In this document: in pieces, positions 40,756 to 51,850 of the stretch
Layout of the letters: the number at the start of each line of letters is the position of its first letter
Position numbering within the stretch: position 1 is the first letter of the stretch
Source: Melolontha melolontha
Taxonomy: Eukaryota > Arthropoda > Insecta > Coleoptera > Scarabaeidae
Assembly: GCA_935421215.2 (NCBI GenBank)
Contig: OW285235.1
Location: 220,111,049 to 220,175,048, forward strand
DNA: 64,000 nt
Reading direction: 5' to 3'
Position numbers and translations under genes: made by a program
Notes under the pieces: model-generated
Seen by the model: the letters and a program-made list of their open reading frames with translations, nothing else
Databases searched by the model: none
Told to the model about the DNA's origin: nothing

Positions 40756-43674
40756 GATGTCTCAGCTGACGCGGTTTCTTTGATAATTTGTTTATTTTAC
40801 AGTATAGAGAAAAGAGTTTCAGATAAAAGTTGTCCCTATTTAGAAGACGCATAGCTAGAAAATATTTTCAAATATACAGGGTGTCCCAGTTATAGAAAAA
40901 GCGTATGTAACTTTATTATTTTAAATGGATCACCCTATATATTATATTTTTTTTAGATTCTACATGATATTTTAAGTAACTTTTATTAAGACCTACCTAT
41001 ACCTATGTGCTTTTGTTTTCGAGAAAATAAATATTTTATCAAAATTTTGCAATTGCAACGCTCTCGTTAATGAGCTGTAGGATCAAAACTAAAAAAGGTA
41101 GAAAATTCTGGTTTGCGCAAATTGATACGTCTTGAATTGCTTTACAATTTGCAATATCAACATGTACGGATGCTTTTGTTGACATACAGATACTGGCGCC
41201 AACATTTGGAAGCATTTAAACGCCAGTAACTCTATTTTTTAAATAGGACACCCTATATCTGTTTACAGGGTTGGATGTAAAATTAAATTCTCTTTCTTTT
41301 GGTATAAGAATGTACCCATTTATCTTCAACCGTTTTAGAGAAAAATGTATATTTCTTCTGCTACTGTCGAAACAGACCACTTCAATTTGCACGAAGTAGG
41401 CTACGTAACAATAATATTATGGCAGATATTATATTTAATAACCATTTGAACCATTTATAATTATACACAAGTAATAAGCTTAATTTAAATTTGTATTATA
41501 AAGCAATTTCTAAGGATAACATTTGTTCACAATCCTTTTATAAAAAATGTAATTACTTTCTATTTTGTGACAAAATACAACTGAGTAGGCTGACATAATA
41601 CTATCAAAAAAACAAAAGTTACAAAATCATACAAATGACGTTTGTAAATGTCAAACACATATAGTAATAAGAGTACCACAATCCAACAGACATTTTGAAT
41701 TTTGGAACATTTTCCTGAAGGGGATACGAAATACCAATTTTTCTTTAAAAATTAAACGTTTTCGCCAATTTAAAATGTCATTGACTCGAGAGGAAATGAT
41801 TGACATGATATTTGTTTTGGGAGAATGCAACCGTAATCCCCTGTTAGCGTCGAGATGTTATGCCCAGCAATATCCGGAACGCAGGCATCCGCGAAGTACA
41901 GCGTTTGAGTTGTTGCGAGAAAGATTTGAAAATTCAGGCAGTATTAATTATAAAAAACCAATCCGTATTAGTATGGCGATAACGGAAGAAAATGAATTCT
42001 TAGTGTTGGGCTGCATTCAAGAAAATCCTCATACCAGTGTGCGACTAGTAAGCAGAACCACAGAAATTAGTAAAACATCTGTGCATAGAATTATAAAAAA
42101 GTATAAATTTCATCCCTACCACATTCAACTTCATCAAGAATTACTTCCAACTGATTTTGAACGTCGACAGAACTTCTGCCAGTGGGCCATTGACAAAATT
42201 GACAACGATGAACATTTTTTTAGTTTTGTTATGTTTTCGGATGAAGCAACTTTTCACAAAAACGGTTTCGTTAATCAATTCCAGACAACTGGTAGCCAAC
42301 AAAGATGGTCCCTAAATGTGTGGGCAGGTATATTAGGTACTCGCATAATTGGACCATTTTTTTTTAACCAACATCTGACTGGAGCCATATATTTGAACTT
42401 TTTACAAAATGAGTTGGATAATTTATTAGAAGACGTTCCTCTAGCAGTTCTACGTAGCATGTGGATGCAGCAGGATGGAGCACCTCCACATAATGCCGTA
42501 GAAGTGCGCCGGTTCTTGACCGAAACGTTCCCCAATAGATGGATTGGACGTGGAGGTCCAGTAAGCTGGCCCGCGAGATCACCAGACTTGACAAGTTGTG
42601 ATTTCTTCTTATGGGGATTCATTGAAGACAAAGTCTATGTTACGCCACCGACTACACCGGCAGATATGTGTCAGCGGATTACCCTGGCATTTCAAGAAAT
42701 CAGCCAAATCATGTTGAGAAATGTTGAACAATCGTTTTAAAACGTGTTCGTAATTGTTTCCACCAAAACGGAAGACATTTCGAAAAATAAATTAATGAAC
42801 ACTACATTTGTAATGTGCGTTTCCTATTTCACGCATTTCTTTATGTCTTTTTAAAACTGTTTTTGTTGCGTTTTATGTTTATGTTATGTTTTTATTTGTT
42901 GAGAAGTCCTGTTTTGTTAAAATTATTTATTACACAAATTTAAATTAAGCTTATTACTTGTGTATAATTATAAATGGTTCAAATGGTTATTAAATATAAT
43001 ATCTGCCATAATATTATTGTTACGTAGCCTACTTCGTGCAAATTGAAGTGGTCTGTTTCGACAGTAGCAGAAGAAATATACATTTTTCTCTAAAACGGTT
43101 GAAGATAAATGGGTACATTCTTATATCAAAAGAAAGAGAATTTAATTTTACATCCAACCCTGTAAACAGATATAGGGTGTCCTAATTGAAAAATAGAGTT
43201 ACTGGCGTTTAAATGCTTCCAAATGTTGGCGCCAGTATCTGTATGTCAACAAAAGGATCCGTACATGTTGATATTGCAAATAGTAAAGCAATTCAAGACG
43301 TATCAATTTGCGCAAACCAGAATTTTCTACCTTTTTTAGTTTTGATCCTACAGCTCATTAACGAGAGCGCTGCAATTGCAAAATTTTGATAAAATATTTA
43401 TTTTCTCGAAAACAAAAGCACATAGGTATAGGTAGGTCTTAATAAAAGTTACTTAGAATATCATGTAGAATCTAAAGAAAATATAATATATAGGATGATC
43501 CATTTAAAATAATAAAGTTACATACGCTTTTTCTATAACTGGGACATCCTGTATATTTGAAAATATTTTCTAGCTATGCGTCTTCTAAATAGGGACAACT
43601 TTTATCTGAAGCTCTTTTCTCTATACTGTAAAATAAACAAATTATCAAAGAAACCGCGTCAGCTGGGACACCTG
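40753..43674 (+). mobile_element. mariner with about 741-bp terminal inverted repeats
   Basis: The ends 40753-41494 and 42934-43674 are inverted repeats. They start CAGGATGTCTCAGCTGACGC (left) and CAGGTGTCCCAGCTGACGC (right) and run, nearly identical by eye, to TAAGCTTAATTTAAATTTGT. The outside is (TA)n on both sides. Within each arm a second CAGGGTGTCCC (40877-40887) faces GGACACCCT (41246-41254), as if a smaller TA-target element were embedded in the repeat before it was duplicated. Usual mariner repeats are tens of bases, so this is exceptional. Confidence 0.9.
41775..42740 (+). CDS. DD41D mariner transposase, intact
   Basis: This 321-residue protein would excise and insert its element at TA. 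The N-terminal DUF4817-like helix-turn-helix spans about residues 5-50 (MIDMIFVLGECNRNPLLASR, PERRHPRSTAFELLRERF). A second DNA-binding region follows (ENPHTSVRLVSRTTEISKTS, VHRIIKKYKFHPYHIQL). The catalytic triad reads D156 in FSDEATFH, D234 in MQQDGAPPHN and D276 in LTSCDFFLWG, with 41 residues between the last two, as in the rosa-type DD41D group. The frame has no stop or shift from the ATG at 41775, which lies between the two long terminal repeats. Confidence 0.9.
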   Translation: MSLTREEMIDMIFVLGECNRNPLLASRCYAQQYPERRHPRSTAFELLRERFENSGSINYKKPIRISMAITEENEFLVLGCIQENPHTSVRLVSRTTEISKTSVHRIIKKYKFHPYHIQLHQELLPTDFERRQNFCQWAIDKIDNDEHFFSFVMFSDEATFHKNGFVNQFQTTGSQQRWSLNVWAGILGTRIIGPFFFNQHLTGAIYLNFLQNELDNLLEDVPLAVLRSMWMQQDGAPPHNAVEVRRFLTETFPNRWIGRGGPVSWPARSPDLTSCDFFLWGFIEDKVYVTPPTTPADMCQRITLAFQEISQIMLRNVEQSF

Positions 43675-43693
43675 TATATATATATATATGTAT

Positions 43694-43980
43694 AAGGTAA
43701 ACTTAATAAGTCGGCGATTAAAGGTCTGGTTTACTTTAGAGTATATATATTTAAAACAACTCTACATGTTTCGGCAATACGCCTTTGTCAAGAGAATACA
43801 AAATATAAAAATTTTTATATTTTGTGTTCTCTTGACAAAGGCGTATTGCCGAAACATGTAGAGTTGTTTTAAATATATATACTCTAAAGTAAACCAGACC
43901 TTTAATCGCTGACTTATTAAGTTTACCTTATCATACCAAGGTCACGAAGATATTATATATATATGTATATATATATATAT
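43694..43980. repeat. Penelope-type terminal palindrome next to (TA)n
   Basis: Two arms of about 122 bp meet near 43815 (GGTAAACTTAATAAGTCGGC ... GTTTCGGCAATACGCC, then the inverse). Each arm has CTTGACAAAGGC, loop, GCCGAAACATGTAG. The right side continues TATCATACCAAGGTCACGAA into a TA tract. Confidence 0.8.
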
Positions 43981-43981
43981 A

Positions 43982-44900
43982 GTCAAAAATGTTGAACTCT
44001 TCTTTATTGTGGTCCTAATTGTCGATGTTGAAATCAACACTACGTGCCAAGGATGATATTAATATTGCAAATTTCTCTAAATTAAAGGCGTTCTTAAAAC
44101 GAGAATCTGTTGATTATGAAGCAAAGAAATTTCTGATTTTGACGAGAAAGCACCTAAATAAATTCATGATAGAGGCTCCAGATGAAACGTATCTCGTCAT
44201 GAAGGTGGTATAATTTATACTCTTTTAGAAACATTTAAATTTGCTAATCTATTTCAGATTATAATTTCTTTTGGATTATGTTGGACTGTCAAGCTAGAAG
44301 AACTATACAATATCTCTATTCACGATGTTCTTATCGTGACAATACCTGTTACGAAAATAAATCGGAAGAGAGTTTTCACGGTAATTAACGAAATGGATGG
44401 TATAAATCCCATAGAGCTGTATATAAAATATATAGCGTTGCGTCTGGGACACATTAATCACGATAAACTATTCATATATTATAAAGCAAATAAATGCAGT
44501 CAGTGTTCAGCTTATCGAAGTGCATACTATAGCCAAGATAGCGTCTCAGATAGCTAAATGTTTAAACTTGCCAAATGCAGAACAATACATCGGGCATTGT
44601 TCTCGACGGAGTTCTGCAACTACGCTAGCGGACACCGGCGCGGACGTGATTAGAATTAAAAGACATGGAGAATGGAAAAGCTCAATTGTGGCTGTAGGAT
44701 ATTTAGAAGATGCGATGGAGAACAAGAAATGTTCAAAAATTATATTGCAGGGAGGACAATGCTGTTAGTAAATCGAATACGCCTGTCGTGCAGCAACTTA
44801 CGATTTAGAAAATTCGATGCCTATCTCTGAATCGTTTGTGTCTGAAATAACCGAAGAAAACAACAAATATGTGCTTTTTCTAACGCAGGTCTAGTTTTTT
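43982..44900 (+). pseudogene. Crypton-like tyrosine recombinase copy 3, 5'-truncated
   Basis: SMLKSTLRAKDDINIANF and FLKRESVDYEAKKFLILTRK align with exon 2 of copy 1. A donor GTGGTA after LVMK (44213) and an acceptor TTTCAG (44262) define an intron at the same place as in copy 1. Downstream come IIISFGLCWTVKLEELYNIS, where the first catalytic Arg has become Lys, then KINRKRVFTVINEMDG and LFIYYKANKCSQ. After a shift near 44505, EQYIGHCSRRSSATTLADTG (HxxR region) and IKRHGEWKSSIVAVGYLEDA with the Tyr are preserved. The 5' part is cut off by a PLE palindrome and TA tract. Confidence 0.75.
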
Positions 44901-45712
44901 AAACAACCAAGAGACTGCACTTTCAATGTTTATTGCATTAGCAAGTAGTTAATGAAGTAATGTTATTATTGTTATTAAATTAAATCGTTTCTTGAAATTT
45001 GAATAAATTTGAATTATTCCTGACAACCACTGACGTGTAATTTTACTTTAAAGTACTAACGGCCGATTCCATAATCACGCCCTAAAAGTACTTATACGAA
45101 ATAAACCAATTATCGTAATGCACCGATTGGGGATGCATTTAATGATCAACATTCCAGAATCAATGGATTCTTAGCTGACTTCTTTAGCTAAAGTTTCAAT
45201 TTGTAAATTTATTATACGTTGGCTGCCCTGAAAAATAGTTCCTTTCATGTTTTTTTTTAAATTTCCTTGTAATTGTGTTGTAAAATTTTATATTTTGTTT
45301 AAGTTTCTTGTGTACAATATTTTTTTTTTGTTAGAAAGGGCAAAATAAAATTGTAAAATTATGAAATAATGTAATGACAATTTCTAAATATTACAATTAA
45401 TATAAGATAATGTGTACGCCAACAAAAACAATGCATCTAACAAACTTTACCAAGGAGGAGGAATCATCATTATCGGAGGAAATAAAAAAAACACAAAAAT
45501 AAAGATGGGAAACCAAAAAACAAATTCTAGATCGTCGAGTAGTTAAAAATAATTTTTGCGTTCTTTGTAAATTTTATGTCTTCTAAAAACTATTACTTCA
45601 TCTTCTTCTGACGAACTGGTGCTGGACATATCAGTTGTATCGAAATTATTCATTTTTATCAACGTATAATTCGTATTCGTTGTAAAATAATATTATTTAT
45701 TTATTTATTACT
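44901..45712. other. Gene-free stretch
   Basis: AT-rich. A short minus-strand reading from 45630 (MSSTSSSEEDEVIVF) has an acidic start but stops after about 28 codons, and I do not call it. Confidence 0.4.
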
Positions 45713-45888
45713 AGCTAATCCCGACCACGCTTCGCTGTGACTCAATCTGAAATGAAATGAATGAGAAAAGAGATACATATATTATAGTAAATATAAATTC
45801 ACTTGGAAAACAAATCATCCAATTGCGTTGCTGTGGCTATGTGAAGTTAAAGGAAAAAAAATGTTTTTGACAAAAAAATTATTTTTTT

Positions 45889-46491
45889 CTATTTTGCGTT
45901 CGAAATGAACTCATTATGAAACCAAAAACTGTATCGAAATGAGCTCTATTTCGATACACTTTTTTTCAATTTTCAATGTTGGCGTTGTTCGAATACAGAA
46001 ATAAATATCATTGCTATCATATGATTTTAAGAATTTATGTACATTTGACAGATATGATATATGTTCGTATTTTACACAAACAATGTATGTTGTATACAAT
46101 TGACAACAACATATATATGTTTCTATGTCACTCATGTTTATATTTTTAAATGAAATATCAAGTAATGTTAACGAAAACTAATAAATAATATGTAATATAA
46201 TATACTTCGCGGATAGTAAGATTTAAATTTGAAAATGTCAAGTATCAATGTGACCAACTGCATGCTTTATATAAAAATTAAACTCTGAACTTTCAAATTA
46301 AATAATTCCAATTTAAGCAATTCATTAATGTAAAAAACGCAAAATAGAAAAAATAGTATAAAAAACTCGTTTCATAAGGCCTTTTGCCGCATTCGCTCTT
46401 TAGAAAACTCGCCGCAAGCGGCTCGTTTTCTAAACTGATCTCGTGCGGCAAAATGGTGCCTTATGAAACTCGTTTTTTAATATACTATTTT
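45889..46491 (+). mobile_element. Palindrome-ended short element, copy 2
   Basis: Inverse-orientation homologue of 15150-15742. CTATTTT is repeated directly at both ends (45889-45895 and 46485-46491). The inner module with TTCTATTTTGCG / CGCAAAATAGAA ends is followed by the nested palindrome (CATAAGGCCTTTTGCCGC ... GCGGCAAAATGGTGCC). The 73-codon frame lies at 45914-46135 on the minus strand. Confidence 0.75.
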
Positions 46492-47359
46492 AATTGTAAA
46501 GCTGATGAATTGATTACATTTTTTTTTTAGTCCATTTAGTTATTTAACATAACTTATAAACAATGTAACCCGCTATTTTAATAATGTTCCTGTCAATTGG
46601 CTTTTGACACATTGTTGATATTACTTCAAAAACGTCACCTTTCAAATATCTCAGTGTTATTTAAATTCTTTTAATAAAATTTGTATCGTATATGTTCTCT
46701 TTTCTTCTATCCTACCTTGAATAAATACAATAGTGAGTGTATTCTCTTAAATATTTAATCTTCCTTTCTTGTGATCCTTAATTTTTGGATTTTATATCAC
46801 TTTATGTTTAACTTCTTTCTATAACAGCTTCTCTGTGCCTGTTTCCTATTACTTTTCATTCTCATTGAACTTGTTATTAAATTCCTTCTGCCAATACTAT
46901 TCTTATTCCAGTTATAATTTTTCGATTGTCAATTTATTACAAACAAAATGAATATGGCCATCGCTATACTACTACATTATATTATAACATTATTTTCTTT
47001 AGATTGACATTTTTAAATTCGTTATATCTTTTGAATGGAATGTCCGATTTTAATAATTTAAAAAGTATTTTACTGGTATTGAAATGGTCTTTAATAAAAT
47101 ATCATTTAATAGGATAAGGAATAATACAGAGGTATGGATAATATGGTTTGATTATTGTCGGCACTTTTATTAACTTTTAAAATGTAAAAAAGTAGTTATA
47201 GTGGCATAACTACAGTAGTTGGACATATGGTTTCGCGGAGTTCTTTGTAGATATTAATACGTTCTATAATACTGTACAACATTTTTTTGTTCTATCAACA
47301 ATAGTTTCCGCAGCGTACGCGATGACAGATTTTTTGTTACTAATTTTTTCACGCCTTGG

Positions 47360-47545
47360 GTTACGTTAATGCATTTTTATTGGGGATCCCTTCTTTTTGG
47401 AAAACGTAATATAGCCTATGTCACTCAGTGAAATTGCAGCTTTCTAATGGTGAAAGAATTTTTGAAATCGGTCTAGTAGTTTTTGTGTGAAAACATTATA
47501 AACATACATACAAAAACACAAATGTTTCCTCTTTATAATATTAGT
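47360..47545 (+). repeat. 3' tail of a widespread insect non-autonomous retroelement
   Basis: ATATAGCCTATGTCACTCAG, TTTTTGAAATCGGTCTAGTA and a final CTTTATAATATTAGTTTAGA form a tail I recognise from many insect genomes, often linked to RTE-type retroelements. The link is from memory of the sequence type, not demonstrated here. The fragment at 45713-45880 may be the other end of the same insertion, which the palindrome-ended element then interrupted. Confidence 0.5.
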
Positions 47546-48424
47546 TTAGATTATTAAATTATTATTTATCAACGTGTCGATCGGTGTCGATCGGTGTCGG
47601 TATATAGGTTATGTTTGGTTGTGTTGAATTGTCAAACACAGAGTTGAATGATTCTTTAATGGCTTAATTCAAGAATATTTGTACATTAGTGCTAATGCAG
47701 CAATACCTCTAAAAAGACAATTATGAAACAAGGTATTAGTATATAATGATCTTTTAAGCTTAATGGATCAACTAAACTAGATTATGGAACCGGCCCTAAG
47801 ATTTAACGTTTCATTTTTTGTACCACAAATAATCCAAAAAATGTAATTTTTGACATCAGTATGAAATAAAATAAGTTATTATTATTAACATAACCTCCTT
47901 GCTTTCTCGATAATATTTTTCTATTAAAAGAAATTATAGTAAATCACTCATTTTTCATAATCCCTTGTCAATCACACCAAAAATGGGCTACTTTCCGAAT
48001 ATTTGTTAGTGTTATACTAAGTGAATTCATGAGCAACTCATAAATAGTTTTCTTTTTACGTAGTCTGGATTTAAAAGATTTTCATTAGAATAATATTAAA
48101 AATAAGAAGATTCATAATTGTATTTCGACAACTTGAAAAAACACGTTTTACAAACAAAAAAAAATTATTCCTAACATAGAACATGTTATATTTCATTTCT
48201 TCTAAATAGTAAATTGCATAACTCACTCAAGCGAAAGCGTCTATAGTAATATATTAATAAATATGGGAAATTAAATGTAGCATTTTTGTACTTAAAAACA
48301 TCACAAATTGCAGAAATCTCATTACAATTTGATGTAACTATTGCGATGAAATCAAAAAAATGTAACTACCAAGTATGCACAAACTTTAGGCTAATATTAA
48401 AGTCTTTAATACTTTAATATTAGC

Positions 48425-48476
48425 CGATATCCTAAAAGTTTACGCTGTCTTTCAGCGTAAACTTTTAGTGATATCG
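48425..48476. repeat. Strong isolated hairpin
   Basis: TAAAAGTTTACGCTG and CAGCGTAAACTTTTA form a 15-bp perfect stem with a 5-base loop, extended by GATATC / GATATC on the outside after small bulges. No adjacent gene. Confidence 0.7.
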
Positions 48477-48794
48477 TAAGCGGTAAATGGGGAATTAGCA
48501 AGTAATATGGAACCGTTACAAAGCCTTAATCAGCGTCAACGAGCGCTGCTTCTCTAAGAGAGTTTAGATTTAATCTTGATTTTACACAATAAAACGTAAA
48601 ATATTAAAACAGGAAGAAATACCTGCAAATTAAACTAGCTAAATTAAGCAAACTAAAACCAATGTAAAGCAATTAAGTCTATTGCCAATATTATATGAAT
48701 AGACTCAATAAATAACTTCGATTATTTAAACTTCGATAACAGATAGCTGGAATTTTTTATACATACAAGTACTACTTTTGTTTCAAACAAAAAC

Positions 48795-48960
48795 AATTTT
48801 AATAATATAAAAATATTTAATAAGTATCGGGTGTGAAAAAGTCGGTACAAATTCATATTTATGTGAAAATATCTATCCAGATATATGCAGACACGTGTTT
48901 CATCATACTATAGGATCATCAGTACATACTGCTGGAAAGATACTTTCACCATAAGTAACA
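48795..48960 (-). repeat. Dispersed hammerhead-bearing repeat, copy at 49 kb
   Basis: Shares the flank (TTTTAATAATATAAAA, GGGTGTGAAAAAG, TACAAATTCATATTTATG) and ribozyme block of the 17 kb copy in the same orientation. Confidence 0.65.
48877..48935 (-). ncRNA. Hammerhead-ribozyme candidate with consensus CTGATGA and GAAA
   Basis: Minus strand: CCAGCAGTATGTA (stem I), CTGATGA (48916-48922), stem II region ATC-loop-GAT, GAAA (48898-48901), stem III ACA-CG-TGT, C at the cleavage position, then TGCATATATCTGG (stem I). TATGTA pairs with TGCATA (one G-U) and CCAG with CTGG. Compared with the 17 kb copy, the paired strands of stem I differ while keeping pairing. Stem II is weak, because ATC/GAT only pairs if the last core A is used, so activity needs a test. 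Confidence 0.6.
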
Positions 48961-49329
48961 CCCTTGCTAGCTACTTTACAAAAGTCATCAAGACACCGCG
49001 CAGATGAACAGCAAGAACGCCAAAACAACCATCGCAGTCTTCATGACAAGACTTGGCCAGGGATTTCAGTCTGACGGACACAGCCGCAACCTCTAGAAAC
49101 TGTTATTAGCGTGCCTGCACACCACATCGAACACAACCAATAGAATATATAACAAAATAATTTGAAAGATATTTGATTAGGCAAAACCTCCCCTTGTATA
49201 AAGAAGAAAAATATTTTGTTTTCTTTTTATACAAAATAATAATATACTTTAATACCCAACAGGCTAGGCACAATTACAAGGTACATTACAATTTCATAAC
49301 ATTACAGAGCAATTAAATAAACTATGGAC

Positions 49330-50430
49330 TTAAATAGTGCTGTCCATCCGGCGAGCCATTTTCAAGCAAAGAGACTTTGATGCATTCTGTTGGCCACGCT
49401 GGAGAGAATATAGGTCCGTTCGAAAATGTTCGTCTTCGCGAAGGGAACCATAAATGTAGCGTAGTACCTTGGAATTCATACGAGGAACCAAGAACGACAT
49501 TCGCTTCAATATAAACGGGCAGTCAATAATGTTTTTTATCAGCTTAGTTAGGAGTTTCCTACAAATATTCTCCCTTCTAACGCTTAGAGATGCCATTCCA
49601 TGGCGCAAAAGCAAATCATCCTGGAATGCACTACGTTCCGGATAGATACCATAAATTTTGAATGTGAGGTACTTAAAAAACTTACAGTGAACACAGTCCA
49701 AAGAAATAGAATTGCAAACATAGACGAGATACCAAATTAATGAGGCGTATTCCATTTTGCTCAAAATATAAGCATGGTAAGCTAAGCGATATCTTTAAAG
49801 TATTTTGATACACGCATAATAAATCCCAGAGTTTTGTAGACATCGAAACATATGTGGATTATATGGGATCTAAACGTAAGATTAGAGCCAAATAAGATTC
49901 CAAGATCCTTTATTTCAGTCTTACTGGTTAAGATATTGTTTTTAATCAAATACGTGGACTCGTGAGGCGTAGCAGTTCGAGTATATGTGACCACGCAGCA
50001 TTTGTCAATATTTAATTTAGGTTTAAAACGGTCACACCATGCAACTAATACATCCATATTTTGCTGTAGTTTAACGATATCCTCAGTTGTGAATATCTCA
50101 GAATATATTTTTATATCATCTGCATAAGCAAGAATGGGACATTTCATTTAGAGAGGGAGATCATTCATAAACAAAACAAATAGGAAAGGATCCCTGAGGA
50201 ACGCCAGAAGGAAGAAGAAAATTATTGGAGCAAAATCCATTGTAGGTCGCGTAGCATTTTCTTTGAAATAGATAAGACCGAAGAAGACTGATAGAAGTTG
50301 GAACAAGATCAAAAGATCCCAACTTATGAAGTAAAACCTCATGATCAATTAAATCGAAAGCCTTGGATAGGTCGGTATAAATTACATCAATCTGACCTCT
50401 TCTTCCACCGATCAGGAAAAATATTAGTTG
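49330..50430 (-). pseudogene. Jockey-type non-LTR retrotransposon RT relic
   Basis: RT palm pieces on the minus strand are AFDLIDHEVLLHKLGSFDLV (about 50320-50380), GVPQGSFLFVLFMNDLPL (about 50150-50200) and the catalytic LAYADDIKIYSE (about 50100-50145). Then come LQQNMDVLVAWCDRFKPKLN and DLGILFGSNLTFRSHI. A shift near 49780 leads into SKMEYASLIWYLVYVCNSIS and a C-terminal stretch to the stop at 49330. RNase H is not seen, which fits the Jockey type. The 5' portion with the endonuclease is missing. Confidence 0.75.
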
Positions 50431-51419
50431 TTACAGATAGATTAATAAGTTTAACATTTCGCAATTATAAGAAAACACTACCATCGTTTTTTTGTCTGAG
50501 CGCTTTAATTCATAATAATCGAGACCATATCACTAGGTAATTGGTCAGTATGATGTATTGTAACCAATGGACCATATTATATTTATATTTCATTAGCTAA
50601 GTTCTAAAACTAAGTGTTTGGTTACCGCACGTTTTGAGCAAAAATAATAAGAATAATCGTGTCAACATTTGTGCCCCTTTGGTACAGCGTGAATAGCGTC
50701 ATCAACATCGACCGCGTTTGTCCCACATTGTTACGCAAAATGATACCTTCATGCTAACATCAAGAGCAGAAAAATATCGCTTAGCCGTAGAAAAGGCAAT
50801 TCTCCGAGCAAAAGATAATATTCATCCGCGTAAGTTGATGTGCATCTGGTCGAACAAAAAACACTTCGAGGAATCTCCATTAATACGAGGATGACGCTGA
50901 AATTAGTGAGATATAGAGAAATGAAACTAAATAAAGGTTCCAAGCCCTTATTTATGTTCGAAGTACTGTTACGTTTATTATTCAGGTTACCCCTGTATGA
51001 TAAAAAGTGCGTGGAGAGTGTATGTTATGTGCCTTGTGAACTGGTCCAGGTGTCCGATTACATCATCGCTACCGCCCTTTTCAATCTTGTCTAGGCACGC
51101 GAGCGTTTGCGCTTCGCTTCACTTGAGTTTAGTAACTCGATCCCGACGTACTTGCTTGTTCAAGTACCACTTGTGGTTACCGTAATAAGTATCATTAGTT
51201 TTACATAAAAAAATTACACCGAAATAGGTGGATTACGTGGCCGTCATCTTTTTTTGTTAATCCATCCCAAGATATACTTGGATCCACACACGTCGTCTAG
51301 GTCGTAATATATTGTGCCCAATGATCACCTAAGGTAAGCGAAGCGACGCCATTTTCTACGCGGTGTTCATTTCATTGCTCCCGTATTCCGCCTTTGCTAA
51401 TGTATAACATATTATCGTA
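50431..51419. other. Gene-free stretch
   Basis: No recognisable coding homology. Several short open frames here overlap on both strands and lack motifs. Confidence 0.45.
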
Positions 51420-51790
51420 GGGCCCCCATCACTGGCTCGCAATAATAGTTTCCGATACAAGCTCCTTCACTCGCCGATCGTCCAATATCATACAGTGGAT
51501 TTTATCGGCCATTTCAGGTGTGGTAACCTCAATTGGACGACCAGAACGTTCACCGTCACTTGCGTTGGTACGACCGCACCCAAATTGAGTTAACCAGTGG
51601 TGAATGGTTCCAATCGATGGTAAAGAGTCCCATAATACTTTTCAACCTTTCTTTTTTGGTTTGCGTGATGGTTTTTTCGTGCAGAAAATGGTATTTAATG
51701 AGCACACAAAATTCACTTTCTTTAATTTTTACAAAAATGTTCGTCGACGTGTGTTTCAAATAGCTTTCACAACAAAACTATTTGACAGAT
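51420..51790 (-). pseudogene. mariner transposase N-terminal fragment
   Basis: The first frame (51556-51759) reads FLHEKTITQTKKERLKSIMG. After a shift, RWLTQFGCGRTNASDGERSG, RPIEVTTPEMADKIH and DDRRVKELVSE follow. This is the paired helix-turn-helix and linker of a mariner. The catalytic domain is absent. Confidence 0.65.
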
Positions 51791-51794
51791 CAGT

Positions 51795-51850
51795 CTGAAA
51801 ATTAGAGTGCATTATTTAGAAATGGCAGCGCCATCTGCTCTAATTTTCAG
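51795..51850. repeat. Nested hairpin at mariner 5' flank
   Basis: CTGAAAATTAGAG (51795-51807) pairs perfectly with 51838-51850, and inside it ATGGC / GCCAT pairs around AGC. It lies just outside the mariner fragment, so it may be part of that element's untranslated leader. Confidence 0.6.

Noticed and set aside
45480..45640. Start of a PIF/Harbinger transposase on the minus strand (MSSTSSSEEDEV)
   Set aside because: Only about 28 codons, an acidic start is not diagnostic, and no catalytic sequence or terminal repeats are nearby.
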